Positions 24,233 to 33,317 of a DNA stretch of 41,238 nt are shown piece by piece. This DNA comes from Mucilaginibacter xinganensis. GTDB taxonomy: Bacteria; Bacteroidota; Bacteroidia; Sphingobacteriales; Sphingobacteriaceae. The translations under genes and the position numbers were made by a program. The notes beneath the pieces were generated by a model. That model did not search any database. It was not told the origin of the DNA and saw only the letters and a list, made by a program, of their open reading frames with translations. Where the stretch lies: positions 1 to 41,238 of the forward strand of contig JAMFSA010000217.1 in assembly GCA_026225055.1 (NCBI GenBank), written 5' to 3'. Position 1 is the first letter of the stretch. Every line of letters starts with the position of its first letter.

Positions 24233-24916
24233 ATGAACCACGAACTAAAAATCGTTCAAACTGCCGATGGCTCCAACACCATCTTCAACAGCCAGGTTGG
24301 CGAAAATTACCATTCACACCACGGTGCATTGCAAGAGAGCAGGCATGTGTTTGTGGAATCGGGATTAAAGCATTTCTTGTTAACCAATAAAAACGACAAC
24401 GTAAGTATCATGGAAGTCGGTTTCGGCACAGGACTTAATTTCCTGTTATCTGCCGATTACTGCACCGCTGAAAATATCCAACTCGATTATACCGGCATTG
24501 AAGCCTATCCGCTAACTACCGAAATGATCGGCCAAACAGGGTATAATGAGTATGTAACTCCGGCATTATGGGATACATTTATCCATAACTACCCTGAAGC
24601 ATTACAAAAGCAGGTAAATCTAAACACAACCAGTCAACTGCAAATCGCCCATTGTAAACTGTTAGATTTCCAATCAGATAAACAATACGATGTAATTTAT
24701 TTCGATGCATTCGCGGTAGTTTATCAGCCCGAAATGTGGGATGAGGCAGCCATCGCCCATACCCTGAAATTTTTAAAACCGGGCGGCGTATTTGTTACCT
24801 ATGCAATTACCGGTAATTTAAAGCGCACAATTAAAAGTTTAGGCTTGAGAGTTGAGAAAGCCCCCGGCGCACCGGGGAAAAGGGAGATGTTGAGAGCGAG
24901 TCGAACCTGGATTTAA
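24233..24916 (+). CDS. mnmD: tRNA 5-methylaminomethyl-2-thiouridine methyltransferase MnmD
   Basis: A 227-residue methyltransferase without the MnmC oxidase half, as in other stand-alone MnmD proteins. The opening TADGSNTIFNSQVGENYHSHHGALQES is the family signature. The SAM-binding loop is MEVGFGTGLNFLL (residues 60-72), the catalytic region contains YFDAFAVVYQPEMW, and the C-terminus has KAPGAPGKREMLRA. The role is the last step of mnm5s2U34 synthesis in wobble positions of several tRNAs. The final codons and stop (ACCTGGATTTAA) lie in the 9-nt-period repeat that follows. Confidence 0.92.
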   Translation: MNHELKIVQTADGSNTIFNSQVGENYHSHHGALQESRHVFVESGLKHFLLTNKNDNVSIMEVGFGTGLNFLLSADYCTAENIQLDYTGIEAYPLTTEMIGQTGYNEYVTPALWDTFIHNYPEALQKQVNLNTTSQLQIAHCKLLDFQSDKQYDVIYFDAFAVVYQPEMWDEAAIAHTLKFLKPGGVFVTYAITGNLKRTIKSLGLRVEKAPGAPGKREMLRASRTWI

Positions 24917-25067
24917 CAGATTTAATAGATTTTCAGGATTTTTAAAAATGGTGCACTGTATAATGTATTTTTGCCATGTATCTCGAAGATTCATAAAATA
25001 TATAAATCATGGTTTCATATATTTTGCACATTTTGAAAAATCTATTAAATCCGTTAAATCCTGGTTC
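24909..25067. repeat. Long palindromic element with 9-nt-period arms between mnmD and mazG
   Basis: The left arm reads GGATTTAAC, AGATTTAAT, AGATTTTCA, GGATTTTTA from 24909. The reverse complement of the right arm (25031-25067) reads GGATTTAAC, GGATTTAAT, AGATTTTTC. The spacer is about 90 AT-rich bases. The left end contains the mnmD stop codon and the right end stops just before the mazG ATG, so the element spans the full gap. Confidence 0.85.
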
Positions 25068-25069
25068 TT

Positions 25070-25873
25070 ATGCCACTAACCCCACCATCTACCGCTCCTA
25101 CTCCCGCTACCGCTTTTGAAAGATTGCTTACCATTATGGATGACCTGCGGATGAATTGCCCCTGGGATAAAAAGCAAACGCTGGAAAGCCTGCGCCATTT
25201 AACCATTGAGGAAACCTACGAGCTATCTGATGCCATACTAAGCGGCGATATGCCTGAGATCCGTAAGGAACTGGGCGATATTATGCTGCACTTGGTTTTC
25301 TACGCTAAAATTGGTTCAGAAACAGGCGATTTTGATATAACCGGGATACTCAATGGTATTAGTGATAAACTGGTTAACCGTCACCCGCATATTTATGGCG
25401 ATGTTGATGTACAGAACGAAGATGATGTAAAACGTAACTGGGAGCAGATCAAATTAAAGGAAGGCAATAAGTCTGTTTTAGGCGGAGTGCCACTCTCATT
25501 GCCCGCACTGGTAAAGGCATCGCGCATACAGGAAAAAGCCCGAGGTGTTGGGTTTGATTGGGAAGAGAAAAGCCAGGTATGGGCCAAAGTGGAGGAAGAA
25601 CTGCAGGAATTTAAAGATGAGTTTAACGTAGAAGATGGCAGCACCATCAACCATGAAAGAGCCGAAAGCGAATTTGGCGACCTGCTGTTCTCGCTCATCA
25701 ACTATGCCCGTTTCATCAACATAAACCCTGAAGACGCGCTGGAAAAAACCAATCGTAAATTCATTAAGCGATTTCAATATTTAGAAAGTAAGGCCAAGGA
25801 AACAGGCAAGGAGTTGCATGATATGAGTTTGGCTGAAATGGATGTATTTTGGAACGAGGCAAAGAAATTGTAA
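25070..25873 (+). CDS. mazG: Nucleoside triphosphate pyrophosphohydrolase MazG
   Basis: A 267-residue protein with two MazG domains. The first has MDDLRMNCPWDKKQTLESLRH then IEETYELSDAI and ELGDIMLHLVFYAKI, giving the ExxE...ExxD metal site. The second has VEEELQEFKDEF and ESEFGDLLFSLINYARF. KVNRHPHIYGDV-type text (here LVNRHPHIYGDV) joins them. MazG hydrolyses canonical and non-canonical NTPs and can modulate ppGpp levels. The start is taken as the ATG closest to the palindrome; an N-terminal Pro/Thr-rich stretch of about 14 residues precedes the conserved part, so a start at Met24 (MDDLRMNC) cannot be excluded. Confidence 0.93.
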   Translation: MPLTPPSTAPTPATAFERLLTIMDDLRMNCPWDKKQTLESLRHLTIEETYELSDAILSGDMPEIRKELGDIMLHLVFYAKIGSETGDFDITGILNGISDKLVNRHPHIYGDVDVQNEDDVKRNWEQIKLKEGNKSVLGGVPLSLPALVKASRIQEKARGVGFDWEEKSQVWAKVEEELQEFKDEFNVEDGSTINHERAESEFGDLLFSLINYARFININPEDALEKTNRKFIKRFQYLESKAKETGKELHDMSLAEMDVFWNEAKKL

Positions 25874-25886
25874 TTGTATTTTATAG

Positions 25887-25973
25887 TGTCATTGCGAGCG
25901 ATAGCGTGGCAACCTCGTCGCTTGCATATTGAACGCGACGAGGTTGCTTCGTCGTTCCTCCTCGCAATGACAT
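25887..25973. repeat. GTCATTGCGAG-type dispersed palindrome, copy 2
   Basis: The reverse complement is almost identical to 8902-8989. It lies between the convergent mazG and FtsX-type permease genes, as copy 1 also lies between convergent genes. Confidence 0.9.
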
Positions 25974-25987
25974 AGAGTATAGGTTGA

Positions 25988-27208
25988 TTATTTAAACCTT
26001 ATCGCCTTAACCGGCGAAATCTTACTCACCAGCGTTGATGGTATAATCAGCACCAGCAAACAAATAACTAATGTCCCCAGGTTTAGCATGATCCCATCAA
26101 ACCAGGTAAACTCTATCGGCACAAAACTCATGTAGTACGATGCCGGATCGAGTGTAAAAAAATGAGTTTGGGTTTGAAAAACGCCCAATCCATAGCCTAA
26201 AATATTCCCCAATATCAACCCAAGGCCTATCAAGTAGAAGGAGTTGTATAAAAATATTTGCTGAATGCTCCAGTTATTGGCGCCCATTGCCTTAAACATA
26301 CCGATCATTGACGTGCGCTCCAGTATCATGATCAGAAGGGCCGATATCATGTTGATTACTGCTACTAACAGCATCAGCGTTAACATTACCACGGTATTAA
26401 CATCCAGCAGGTTGAGCCACTCAAATATGGTGGGGTAAGTTTGTATTACAGTATAAGCTTTAAGTTTGGGTGATAATATATCATCAATATCGCCTGCGGT
26501 AGATTGCAATTGTTCAAAATCATTCGCTCTTAATTCGTAGCCACCAATCTGGTTTGGATCCCAATTATTAAGGCGTTGTATCAGCGACATGGCACCAACT
26601 ACATAGGTTTTATCCACCTCATCAACTCCTGAACTATATATCCCCACGATCTTAAACCGCCGCGCGCGCATAGGCTGCTGAACAAAGTACATAATGAGCC
26701 TGTCGCCCAACTTTAGTTTAAGCCTGTTGGCCGTTTGCTCAGATATCATGATCTGTTTTTGAGCTTCCAGTGTATCGGTGAAGTCTATAACAGTTCCGGA
26801 AATCAGTGTTTTCTTAAAGAACGACCAATCGTAAGTTTTATCCACCCCTTTTAAAACAACCCCTTCAATCTCGTCATTAGCCCTTATGATACCGGTTTTG
26901 GTGGCAAACGGCATAATATAGGTAACCATTTTAGTACCCAGTGCTTTTTTAACAAAACTGGGATCGGTAGTAAATGGGGAACTTTCCGGGGAATTATTCA
27001 GATCGAATTTTACTACCTGTATATCGCCCGCGAAGCCGCGGATCTTCTCCCTGATCTCTTTTTTAAAGCCGCGTACTACCGCAAGCGATAATATCATCAC
27101 CCCCAGCCCGAGCATAATGCCTACTATAGCTATACGTACAATAAGTTTTGAAAACGTACGCTTAGACTTAAAAGTAATACGACTGGCGATAAATGAAGCG
27201 AAGCCCAA
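25988..27208 (-). CDS. FtsX/LolC-type ABC transporter permease
   Basis: A 406-residue permease. One N-terminal helix (about 22-46, VRIAIVGIMLGLGVMILSLAVV) is followed by a periplasmic MacB-PCD-like domain of about 220 residues. Three C-terminal helices follow (about 273-297, 318-340 and 370-392), the last group carrying the FtsX motif text MILERTSMIGMFKAMGANNWSI. This arrangement matches LolC/LolE lipoprotein-releasing permeases. No ATPase gene is adjacent. The only suitable start in frame is TTG at 27208; no ATG occurs between it and the divergent gene's promoter region, and the protein begins close to where the family does. Confidence 0.85.
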   Translation of the reverse strand: MGFASFIASRITFKSKRTFSKLIVRIAIVGIMLGLGVMILSLAVVRGFKKEIREKIRGFAGDIQVVKFDLNNSPESSPFTTDPSFVKKALGTKMVTYIMPFATKTGIIRANDEIEGVVLKGVDKTYDWSFFKKTLISGTVIDFTDTLEAQKQIMISEQTANRLKLKLGDRLIMYFVQQPMRARRFKIVGIYSSGVDEVDKTYVVGAMSLIQRLNNWDPNQIGGYELRANDFEQLQSTAGDIDDILSPKLKAYTVIQTYPTIFEWLNLLDVNTVVMLTLMLLVAVINMISALLIMILERTSMIGMFKAMGANNWSIQQIFLYNSFYLIGLGLILGNILGYGLGVFQTQTHFFTLDPASYYMSFVPIEFTWFDGIMLNLGTLVICLLVLIIPSTLVSKISPVKAIRFK

Positions 27209-27273
27209 TGCAGAGATGATTTTTTGTACCTTCGCAAATATGCAGTTTTGCTGTTAAAAATGATGCTTAATTT

Positions 27274-28503
27274 ATGATGATGAGGAAAAATATTCGTTTG
27301 ATCACTATTATAGCTTGTTTAATATCAACTACTCTCACCGCGCAAAACGTGTCTATAGCTCATCACAAAGCATCACACATAAAAACAGAAAAAATACTAA
27401 CCGGTGCCGATCAAACCCAGCTTTATGTTGATTACCTGAAAGGAAAGAACATAGGCATGGTGGTAAATCAAACCTCGGTAATTGGCAATAAACTTACACC
27501 AAGTGTGGATAGTCTGCTTAATCTCGGCATCAACATAAAAAAGATCTTCGGGCCTGAGCATGGTTTCCGGGGTAACGCCAGTAATGGCGCTACTGTGAAT
27601 GACACCACCGACCCTAAAACAGGGCTGCCCGTGGTATCGCTTTATGGTAATAAGCATTATAAACCTACACCCGATGACTTAAAAGGCCTCGACCTGGTGA
27701 TATTTGACATACAAGATGTTGGCGCGCGCTATTATACTTACATATCAACCTTGCATTATGTAATGGAGGCCTGCGCCGAAAACAATGTGGAGCTGATGAT
27801 CCTCGACAGGCCAAATCCCAACGGTTTTTATGTTGATGGGCCGATATTGGATACAGCCTTTCATTCTTTTGTAGGCATGCACCCGGTGCCCATCGTCCAC
27901 GGCATGACCATTGCTGAATACGCACAAATGATAAACGGCGAAGGCTGGCTAAAAAATCACGTGCAATGCAAGTTGAAGATAATTAAGGTAGCGGGATATT
28001 CGCATAGCTCGAGCTATACATTGCCTGTATGGCCCTCCCCTAATTTAAATTCGCAGCAATCCATTTTGCTATATCCGGGCCTGTGTTTGTTTGAAGGGAC
28101 AACACTTAGTTTGGGCAGGGGAACTTATACACCTTTCCAGGAGGTTGGCCACCCGGCTTTAAAGGGCAATTATTCTTATAATTTCACCCCGGTGAGCATA
28201 CCGGGTATGAGCGAAGATCCGCCGCAAAAAAACCAGGTTTGCTATGGCATCGACCTCAAGAATTATAATACCAATATCATAAAAAGCACTGGAAAGCTAA
28301 ATTTAGCCTGGCTGATTGAATTATATAAGGCTTTCCCTGATAAACAACATTTTTTTAATGCGTATTTTGCAAAACTTGCCGGGGGTAATGAACTGAGAAA
28401 ACAGATTGAGGCAGGCAAAACAGAACAACAGATCCGCGATAGCTGGGAACCAGCACTTATTAATTACAAAACTATGCGCCGCAAATATTTGTTGTACAAT
28501 TAA
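27274..28503 (+). CDS. namZ: Exo-beta-N-acetylmuramidase NamZ-like (DUF1343, GH171)
   Basis: A 409-residue exported protein (signal peptide to about residue 23, ending TLTAQ). The DUF1343 core starts GADQTQLYVDYLKGKNIGMVVNQTSVI and has the signature FGPEHGFRGNASNGATVNDTTDP, then LDLVIFDIQDVGARYYTYISTLHYVMEA and LDRPNPNGFYVDGPIL. Characterised members (Bacillus NamZ and Bacteroidota relatives) remove terminal MurNAc from peptidoglycan fragments, supporting cell-wall recycling. The first three codons are all ATG, so the exact start is uncertain by six bases. It is divergent from the permease gene with only 65 bases between. Confidence 0.9.
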   Translation: MMMRKNIRLITIIACLISTTLTAQNVSIAHHKASHIKTEKILTGADQTQLYVDYLKGKNIGMVVNQTSVIGNKLTPSVDSLLNLGINIKKIFGPEHGFRGNASNGATVNDTTDPKTGLPVVSLYGNKHYKPTPDDLKGLDLVIFDIQDVGARYYTYISTLHYVMEACAENNVELMILDRPNPNGFYVDGPILDTAFHSFVGMHPVPIVHGMTIAEYAQMINGEGWLKNHVQCKLKIIKVAGYSHSSSYTLPVWPSPNLNSQQSILLYPGLCLFEGTTLSLGRGTYTPFQEVGHPALKGNYSYNFTPVSIPGMSEDPPQKNQVCYGIDLKNYNTNIIKSTGKLNLAWLIELYKAFPDKQHFFNAYFAKLAGGNELRKQIEAGKTEQQIRDSWEPALINYKTMRRKYLLYN

Positions 28504-28599
28504 ACAAAAACTTGTAAATTGTTACGTGCCATTTTATGAGCACTTGTGACTAACTTTTTTTAGTAATTACATCACCTAACACCCCGAAAAACCTATACC

Positions 28600-29517
28600 A
28601 TGAGAATTGTATTTATGGGTACGCCCACGTTCGCTGTAACATCACTTGATGCTTTAATTAAATCAGGATGTGATATAGTGGGCGTAATTACAGCCCCTGA
28701 TAAACCTGCCGGTCGCGGGCAAAAGATGAGCCAGAGCGCTGTAAAAGAATATGCAGTTGCCAATGGCTTAAAGGTACTTCAGCCTGAAAAATTGAAGGAC
28801 CAGGCTTTTTTGGATGAGCTTAAAGCATTAGAGGCCGATCTGTTTGTGGTAGTAGCCTTCCGTATGTTGCCCGAAATTGTGTGGACCATGCCGATACGCG
28901 GAACCGTAAACTTACATGCATCATTATTACCGCAATATCGCGGCGCGGCGCCAATAAACTGGGTGCTGATAAACGGCGAAAAGGAAAGCGGCGTTACTAC
29001 CTTCTTTTTAAAACATGAAATTGATACCGGCAACCTATTATTTACCGAAAAAATAACATTAACCGGCGAAGAAACTGCCGGAGAATTGCATGACCGCCTG
29101 ATGAACAAAGGCGCAGGCCTCTTGGTAAAAACTGTTAAAGGCATTGAAAGCGGCAGGTACAGCGAGTACCCTCAAAGTCAGTTGTTAGAGGATGAGGAAC
29201 TAAAACACGCCCCCAAAATATTTAAAGAAAATTGCCTGATCGACTGGAAGCAGTCGACCGAGAGGGTTTATAACCTGATACGTGGCTTAAGCCCTATCCC
29301 TACCGCTTATACCTTATTAAATGGCAAAGTACTTAAAGTTTATAAAGCTGAAAAGCAGGAAACCAACTCCGATATAGAACCCGGCAAATTTGTCACAGAT
29401 AACAAAACATATCTGGCATTCGCTACCACTGATGGTTTATTAAACCTGGTTGATGTGCAATTGGAAGGTAAAAAGCGCATGGGTATTGAGGAATTTTTAC
29501 GTGGTGTGAAGCTTTAA
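28600..29517 (+). CDS. fmt: Methionyl-tRNA formyltransferase
   Basis: A 305-residue enzyme. The N-terminal formyltransferase domain opens MRIVFMGTPTFAVTSLDAL and has the active-site text NLHASLLPQYRGAAPINW (Asn and His of the N-x-H pair) and HEIDTGNLL (catalytic Asp). The C-terminal domain contains CLIDWKQSTERVYNLIRGLSPIPTAYT, typical of the family. It formylates initiator Met-tRNA with 10-formyl-THF. It is usually near def; here it stands alone between namZ and a degenerate repeat region. Confidence 0.96.
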   Translation: MRIVFMGTPTFAVTSLDALIKSGCDIVGVITAPDKPAGRGQKMSQSAVKEYAVANGLKVLQPEKLKDQAFLDELKALEADLFVVVAFRMLPEIVWTMPIRGTVNLHASLLPQYRGAAPINWVLINGEKESGVTTFFLKHEIDTGNLLFTEKITLTGEETAGELHDRLMNKGAGLLVKTVKGIESGRYSEYPQSQLLEDEELKHAPKIFKENCLIDWKQSTERVYNLIRGLSPIPTAYTLLNGKVLKVYKAEKQETNSDIEPGKFVTDNKTYLAFATTDGLLNLVDVQLEGKKRMGIEEFLRGVKL

Positions 29518-29801
29518 TTAATATTCCTCACTGTTATTTCAACCGTAGAGAGAAACTATTCTCTTGAGCGATAGCGAAAAATCTTCTACAACATACCTCG
29601 TGAACAGGCATCATGAAAAAGAACCTTCACTAACGTTACCCATGACAGAATTGAAAAATCTGTCATTTCACCTTCAGAGGCCGCGGATTTTAAAACTCAG
29701 GATGACAAAGGGGTTATGTATCAACACAAAGTCAAAATAACACCGAGTGTACTAACTTCTGATTTATCCCGTTATTTTTGCAAGCATTTTTAAATTACGG
29801 C
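29518..29801. other. Intergenic region with degenerate repeat remnants
   Basis: Contains TTGAGCGATAGCGAAAAATC near 29562, resembling the GCGAGCGATAGCG part of the dispersed palindrome. It also has a short inverted pair ATGACAGA...TCTGTCAT (29641-29668) and CTCAGGATGACAAAGG. I see no gene here. It reads like an eroded mobile or palindromic element. Confidence 0.5.
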
Positions 29802-30596
29802 ATGGCAAATTATACCCACAGGATAGCGCAGCTAAAGGCAGAGATAGAACCCCTTCGCAAACAATTGATAGACCATAGATTATATAAAAATATTAATTCA
29901 CTATCGGAATTGAGCGTTTTTATGGAACATCACATTTTTGCTGTTTGGGATTTTATGTCGTTGTTAAAAGCCTTACAGCAAAAACTCACCTGCACTACCC
30001 TGCCCTGGATGCCTGTTGGCAATGCCAATACCCGTTACCTGATCAATGAAATTGTTACCGGCGAGGAAAGCGATGTTGATGAGCATGGTAACCGCGTTAG
30101 TCATTTTGAGCTTTATTTAAATGCCATGGAGCAGGCAGGTATACAAGCCAACGCCATTGACGACCTATTTAATGAACTCAACTACGGCAAAAATATTGAT
30201 GAAGCACTGATCGTTGCTGATATACCACTGGCTGCTCGCAACTTTGTTCAGCATACTTTTGATGTAATTGATACTAACAAACCCCATATTCAGGCTGCTG
30301 TATTCACTTTTGGCCGTGAGGATCTGATCCCTGATATGTTCATCAGCATAGTAAGGGAGATCAGCCAGCAATTACCGGGCAAGGTTGATACGCTTTTATA
30401 CTACTTGCAAAGGCATATAGAAGTGGATGGCGAACATCACTCCCATTTAGCCTATGAAATGACGGCTGATCTTTGTGGTGATGATGACCGTAAATGGCAC
30501 GAAGCAACGGTAGCTGTTAAAGAAGCCCTACAAGCACGCATAACGCTTTGGAATGGTATTTTGAATGCGATTAAGGCGCATGTGGTGGTTGATTAA
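29802..30596 (+). CDS. DUF3050 domain-containing protein (heme-oxygenase-like fold)
   Basis: A 264-residue protein from the ATG at 29802; a TTG at 29778 would add eight residues. The text IEPLRKQLIDHRLYKNINSLSELSVFMEHHIFAVWDFMSLLKALQ is the DUF3050 signature. It has the helical layout and His/Glu-rich pattern (FMEHHIF; VDGEHHSHLAYEM) of heme-oxygenase/TenA-like diiron folds. DUF3050 has no established function known to me. It stands alone, convergent with the DUF6794 gene seven bases away. Confidence 0.85.
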   Translation: MANYTHRIAQLKAEIEPLRKQLIDHRLYKNINSLSELSVFMEHHIFAVWDFMSLLKALQQKLTCTTLPWMPVGNANTRYLINEIVTGEESDVDEHGNRVSHFELYLNAMEQAGIQANAIDDLFNELNYGKNIDEALIVADIPLAARNFVQHTFDVIDTNKPHIQAAVFTFGREDLIPDMFISIVREISQQLPGKVDTLLYYLQRHIEVDGEHHSHLAYEMTADLCGDDDRKWHEATVAVKEALQARITLWNGILNAIKAHVVVD

Positions 30597-30603
30597 AACA
30601 CCA

Positions 30604-31335
30604 TTATTTTTTAATATCTAAGTGAACAAGTGAAAATTCTTTAACCTCTCCGATTTTCACTGTGTCCGACAGTATCTTTATATTAGGAAAACTCATGCTT
30701 TTGATCTGAATATCAACACGATTAATTGTAATAATATTCTTTACAACACCTTTAATTTTCAAATCCTTTTTGGGATCGAATTTCCATGCTATTGATGGAC
30801 ATTCAAAAATAGTAGCGTTACTATTATTATCCGAGGTATCTACATACATCATAATAGTAACAGGGTCACCTATTTTTAATGTATTATAAATCTCTAACGC
30901 CTCACTGCGGGATTTTTTCTCACAATCATCAATATTGTTCCAATAAGATTCATAAGCATCAACCTGTTTTTTTAAATCAATAGGCTGATTGTTTAGCTTA
31001 CGATGAAGTGAAGTTAATATTATTGATGAGATGTCATCTGGATTATGAATTCCTATTTGATGAAAATAATTAACTAGAGCGGTATCTCCATTACCATGGA
31101 TCCAATTATTCCTTATCCATAAACCTGTTGTAAAATGATTGCTTGACACCGCTTCATCTTCGGATTGATTTTTAAAAGCAGACCGTTTAACAGAAGTCCA
31201 ATGATTATAAATATAATCCATTGCACCATTTAAGTCCTTTGGTAATAGTTGGGGTTGACTACTCTTTACTGCTTGGGCAAAACCGATTGCAAAAAGCGTT
31301 ATCAATATCAATAATAGAAATGACTTTATTCTCAT
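30604..31335 (-). CDS. Exported DUF6794 domain-containing protein
   Basis: A 243-residue protein with a signal peptide (to about residue 22). The segment LPKDLNGAMDYIYNHW through TTGLWIRNNWIHGNGDTALVNYF and IHNPDDISSIILTSLHRKL matches my memory of DUF6794. The C-terminal 90 residues hold a beta-rich region (GDPVTIMMYVDTSDN, IKGVVKNIITINRVDIQIKS) that I do not recognise. It starts nine bases after the aminotransferase stop on the same strand, so it could be the second gene of that transcript. It is more AT-rich than the neighbouring enzymes. Confidence 0.7.
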   Translation of the reverse strand: MRIKSFLLLILITLFAIGFAQAVKSSQPQLLPKDLNGAMDYIYNHWTSVKRSAFKNQSEDEAVSSNHFTTGLWIRNNWIHGNGDTALVNYFHQIGIHNPDDISSIILTSLHRKLNNQPIDLKKQVDAYESYWNNIDDCEKKSRSEALEIYNTLKIGDPVTIMMYVDTSDNNSNATIFECPSIAWKFDPKKDLKIKGVVKNIITINRVDIQIKSMSFPNIKILSDTVKIGEVKEFSLVHLDIKK

Positions 31336-31344
31336 AAGCCTAAG

Positions 31345-32175
31345 TTACAGCTTATTCAACTCATCAACCAGCATCTTGCTTACCTTATTAAAATATCGCT
31401 TAACACCATAGCCCATTACGCATTGTATGCCACGAGTAGCGTTGGTTAAAAATACTTCGTCAGCTTCGTATAATATATCGGGATTGATCTGGGCTTCGGT
31501 TACGCCGATGTTGTTTTCAAGGGCAATTTTAATGATTACCTGGCGCATTACGCCTTCAACGCAGCCCTCACTTAATGCAGGTGTGTATAAATGATTTTGG
31601 TACCACACAAATACGTTGGAGCTGCCTGCTTCGCATAAAAAGCCATTTTGGTTTAGCAAAAACACATCATCCAGTTTATTTTGCGCTTTAAAAATGCCTG
31701 CCATTACATAGGTAAGGGAATTACAGGTTTTTATGTTTGATAAATAATTGGACGGTTTGGGTATATCGGTAAAAATATCCATGATCAAACCCTTGCTGTT
31801 TAAAAAATAGCGGGGCTCTTCAACGGGTGTTAACTCCAGGCAATAACCCATTTTATTTTGACTGGGTGTATACAAGCCCTCCGCATCGCGGAAAACCGTT
31901 AAGCGCAGGCGACCATGCTTAACTTTATTACGTAAAGATAGCTCTTCTACTTTTTCTTTTAAAAACCAGGCATCCATTTGCGAATAACCGTCTATCTTCA
32001 GCGCTTTCATACCACGCTGCAGGCGGTCGGCGTGCAAGTCGGCAAACTTAAGCTGGCCTTTCATTAGGCGCATGCTCTCAAACAAGCCATCTCCATACCG
32101 GAAACCGCGGTTTGCTATGCTTAATAATTTGGAGTCCGCAGGTACTATTTCCCCGTTAAAATTTATAAATGTCAT
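31345..32175 (-). CDS. Class IV aminotransferase (PabC/BCAT-like)
   Basis: A 276-residue PLP enzyme of fold type IV. The opening FRYGDGLFESMRLMKGQLKFADLHADRL is the family entry. The catalytic Lys149 is in SNIKTCNSLTYVMA, and the phosphate-binding region has LCEAGSSNVFVW with EGVMRQ downstream. Fold-type-IV members include branched-chain aminotransferase, D-amino-acid transaminase and aminodeoxychorismate lyase (PabC). The modest length and single-copy context fit PabC slightly better, but the substrate cannot be decided here. A 7-nt-period palindrome adjoins the upstream side. Confidence 0.88.
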   Translation of the reverse strand: MTFINFNGEIVPADSKLLSIANRGFRYGDGLFESMRLMKGQLKFADLHADRLQRGMKALKIDGYSQMDAWFLKEKVEELSLRNKVKHGRLRLTVFRDAEGLYTPSQNKMGYCLELTPVEEPRYFLNSKGLIMDIFTDIPKPSNYLSNIKTCNSLTYVMAGIFKAQNKLDDVFLLNQNGFLCEAGSSNVFVWYQNHLYTPALSEGCVEGVMRQVIIKIALENNIGVTEAQINPDILYEADEVFLTNATRGIQCVMGYGVKRYFNKVSKMLVDELNKL

Positions 32176-32178
32176 CTT

Positions 32179-32289
32179 CAGATATGAGATTTGAGAACAA
32201 AAGTAGTTGTTTAAAGTTCTGCCGAATGTCAGAATCGCTTAATTGGCCGGGAGATAATTTTCTATCTCAAATCTGATGTCTCATGTCTG
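32179..32289. repeat. Palindromic element with 7-nt-period arms at the rluD stop codon
   Basis: The left arm from 32179 reads CAGATAT, GAGATTT, GAGAACA. The reverse complement of the right arm (32262-32289) reads CAGACAT, GAGACAT, CAGATTT, GAGATAG. The rluD stop codon and its last residues (SQT) lie inside the right arm. The left arm begins just upstream of the aminotransferase start. Confidence 0.8.
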
Positions 32290-33312
32290 CGAGGTTGCAT
32301 ACTTCTGCCATTTTTGTAAAACCATTTCAAAGTCCTGTGGCAATGGGGCTTCAAAATTAATCCGTTTTCTTAATGTGGGGTGTACAAAGCCCAGGGTTTG
32401 CGCGTGTAACGCTTGCCGGGGCATTATCTCAAAGCAATTTTCCACAAACTGCTTGTATTTACTGAACACTGTACCCTTCAAAATCTTATCGCCGCCATAG
32501 GTAGCATCGCTAAATAAAGGATGACCGATATGTTTCATATGCGCACGTATCTGGTGGGTTCGGCCTGTCTCCAACTGGCATTCAATCAGCGTAACATAAT
32601 TTAGGCGCTCAAGCACTTTATAATGCGTTACAGACCATTTCCCCTTCTCAGGGTCATCATATATCGACATTACCCTTCTATCGGCAACACTGCGGCCTAT
32701 ATAACCTGTGACAGTTCCATCCTGCTCCAGGTCGCCCCAAACCAGGGCCAAATATTTACGGGTGATGGTATGCTCATAAAATTGGCGTGCGAGCCAGGTC
32801 ATGGCGCGTTCATTTTTACTGATAAGTAACAGGCCAGAAGTATCCTTATCGATCCGGTGTACCAGTCCCGGCCTGCCATCATTGCCCGGCAGGGTTGGCA
32901 ATTGCTGAAAGTGAAACACCAGCGCGTTAACCAAAGTGCCTGTATAATTATTGTAACCCGGGTGCACCACCATACCGGCGGCTTTGTTTATAATCAGCAG
33001 ATCATCATCTTCATAAGTGATATTCAGCGGCAAATCTTCCGGATAAACTTCCGTATCGCGTGGCGGATGGGGCAACACTACGGATATCACATCCAGCGGT
33101 TTAACTTTATAGCTCGATTTAATGGCCTTATCATTTACCAGCACATTACCTAACTCAATAGCGTTCTGAATGCGGTTGCGGGAGGCATTTTCCACCCTGT
33201 GCATCAGGAACTTATCTATACGCAGCAACGACTGTCCCTTATCAACCACTATGCGTAGGTGCTCGTATAGGTCCTGTTCGTCCTGCTCGTTTATTTCCGC
33301 GTCATCAATCAT
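32281..33312 (-). CDS. rluD: RluA/RluD family 23S rRNA pseudouridine synthase
   Basis: A 343-residue enzyme. It has an N-terminal S4 domain (RIDKFLMHRVENASRNRIQNAIELGNVLVNDK) and a catalytic domain with GLVHRIDKDTSGLLLISK (catalytic Asp of HRxDxxTSG), ARQFYEHTITRKYLALVWG and LETGRTHQIRAHMKHIGHPLFSD. RluD-like synthases of this size modify 23S rRNA helix 69. The exact RluD versus RluC-type specificity is not certain. An exact TAnnTTTG element ends six bases upstream of the ATG. Confidence 0.92.
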   Translation of the reverse strand: MIDDAEINEQDEQDLYEHLRIVVDKGQSLLRIDKFLMHRVENASRNRIQNAIELGNVLVNDKAIKSSYKVKPLDVISVVLPHPPRDTEVYPEDLPLNITYEDDDLLIINKAAGMVVHPGYNNYTGTLVNALVFHFQQLPTLPGNDGRPGLVHRIDKDTSGLLLISKNERAMTWLARQFYEHTITRKYLALVWGDLEQDGTVTGYIGRSVADRRVMSIYDDPEKGKWSVTHYKVLERLNYVTLIECQLETGRTHQIRAHMKHIGHPLFSDATYGGDKILKGTVFSKYKQFVENCFEIMPRQALHAQTLGFVHPTLRKRINFEAPLPQDFEMVLQKWQKYATSQT

Positions 33313-33317
33313 TGGCG

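Noticed and set aside
29518..29801. Small RNA or tRNA in the gap after fmt
   Set aside because: No cloverleaf or clear promoter-terminator pair can be seen; the region looks like eroded repeat sequence.
32857..33153. 98-codon plus-strand frame opposite rluD
   Set aside because: Antisense to a clear pseudouridine synthase with intact motifs.
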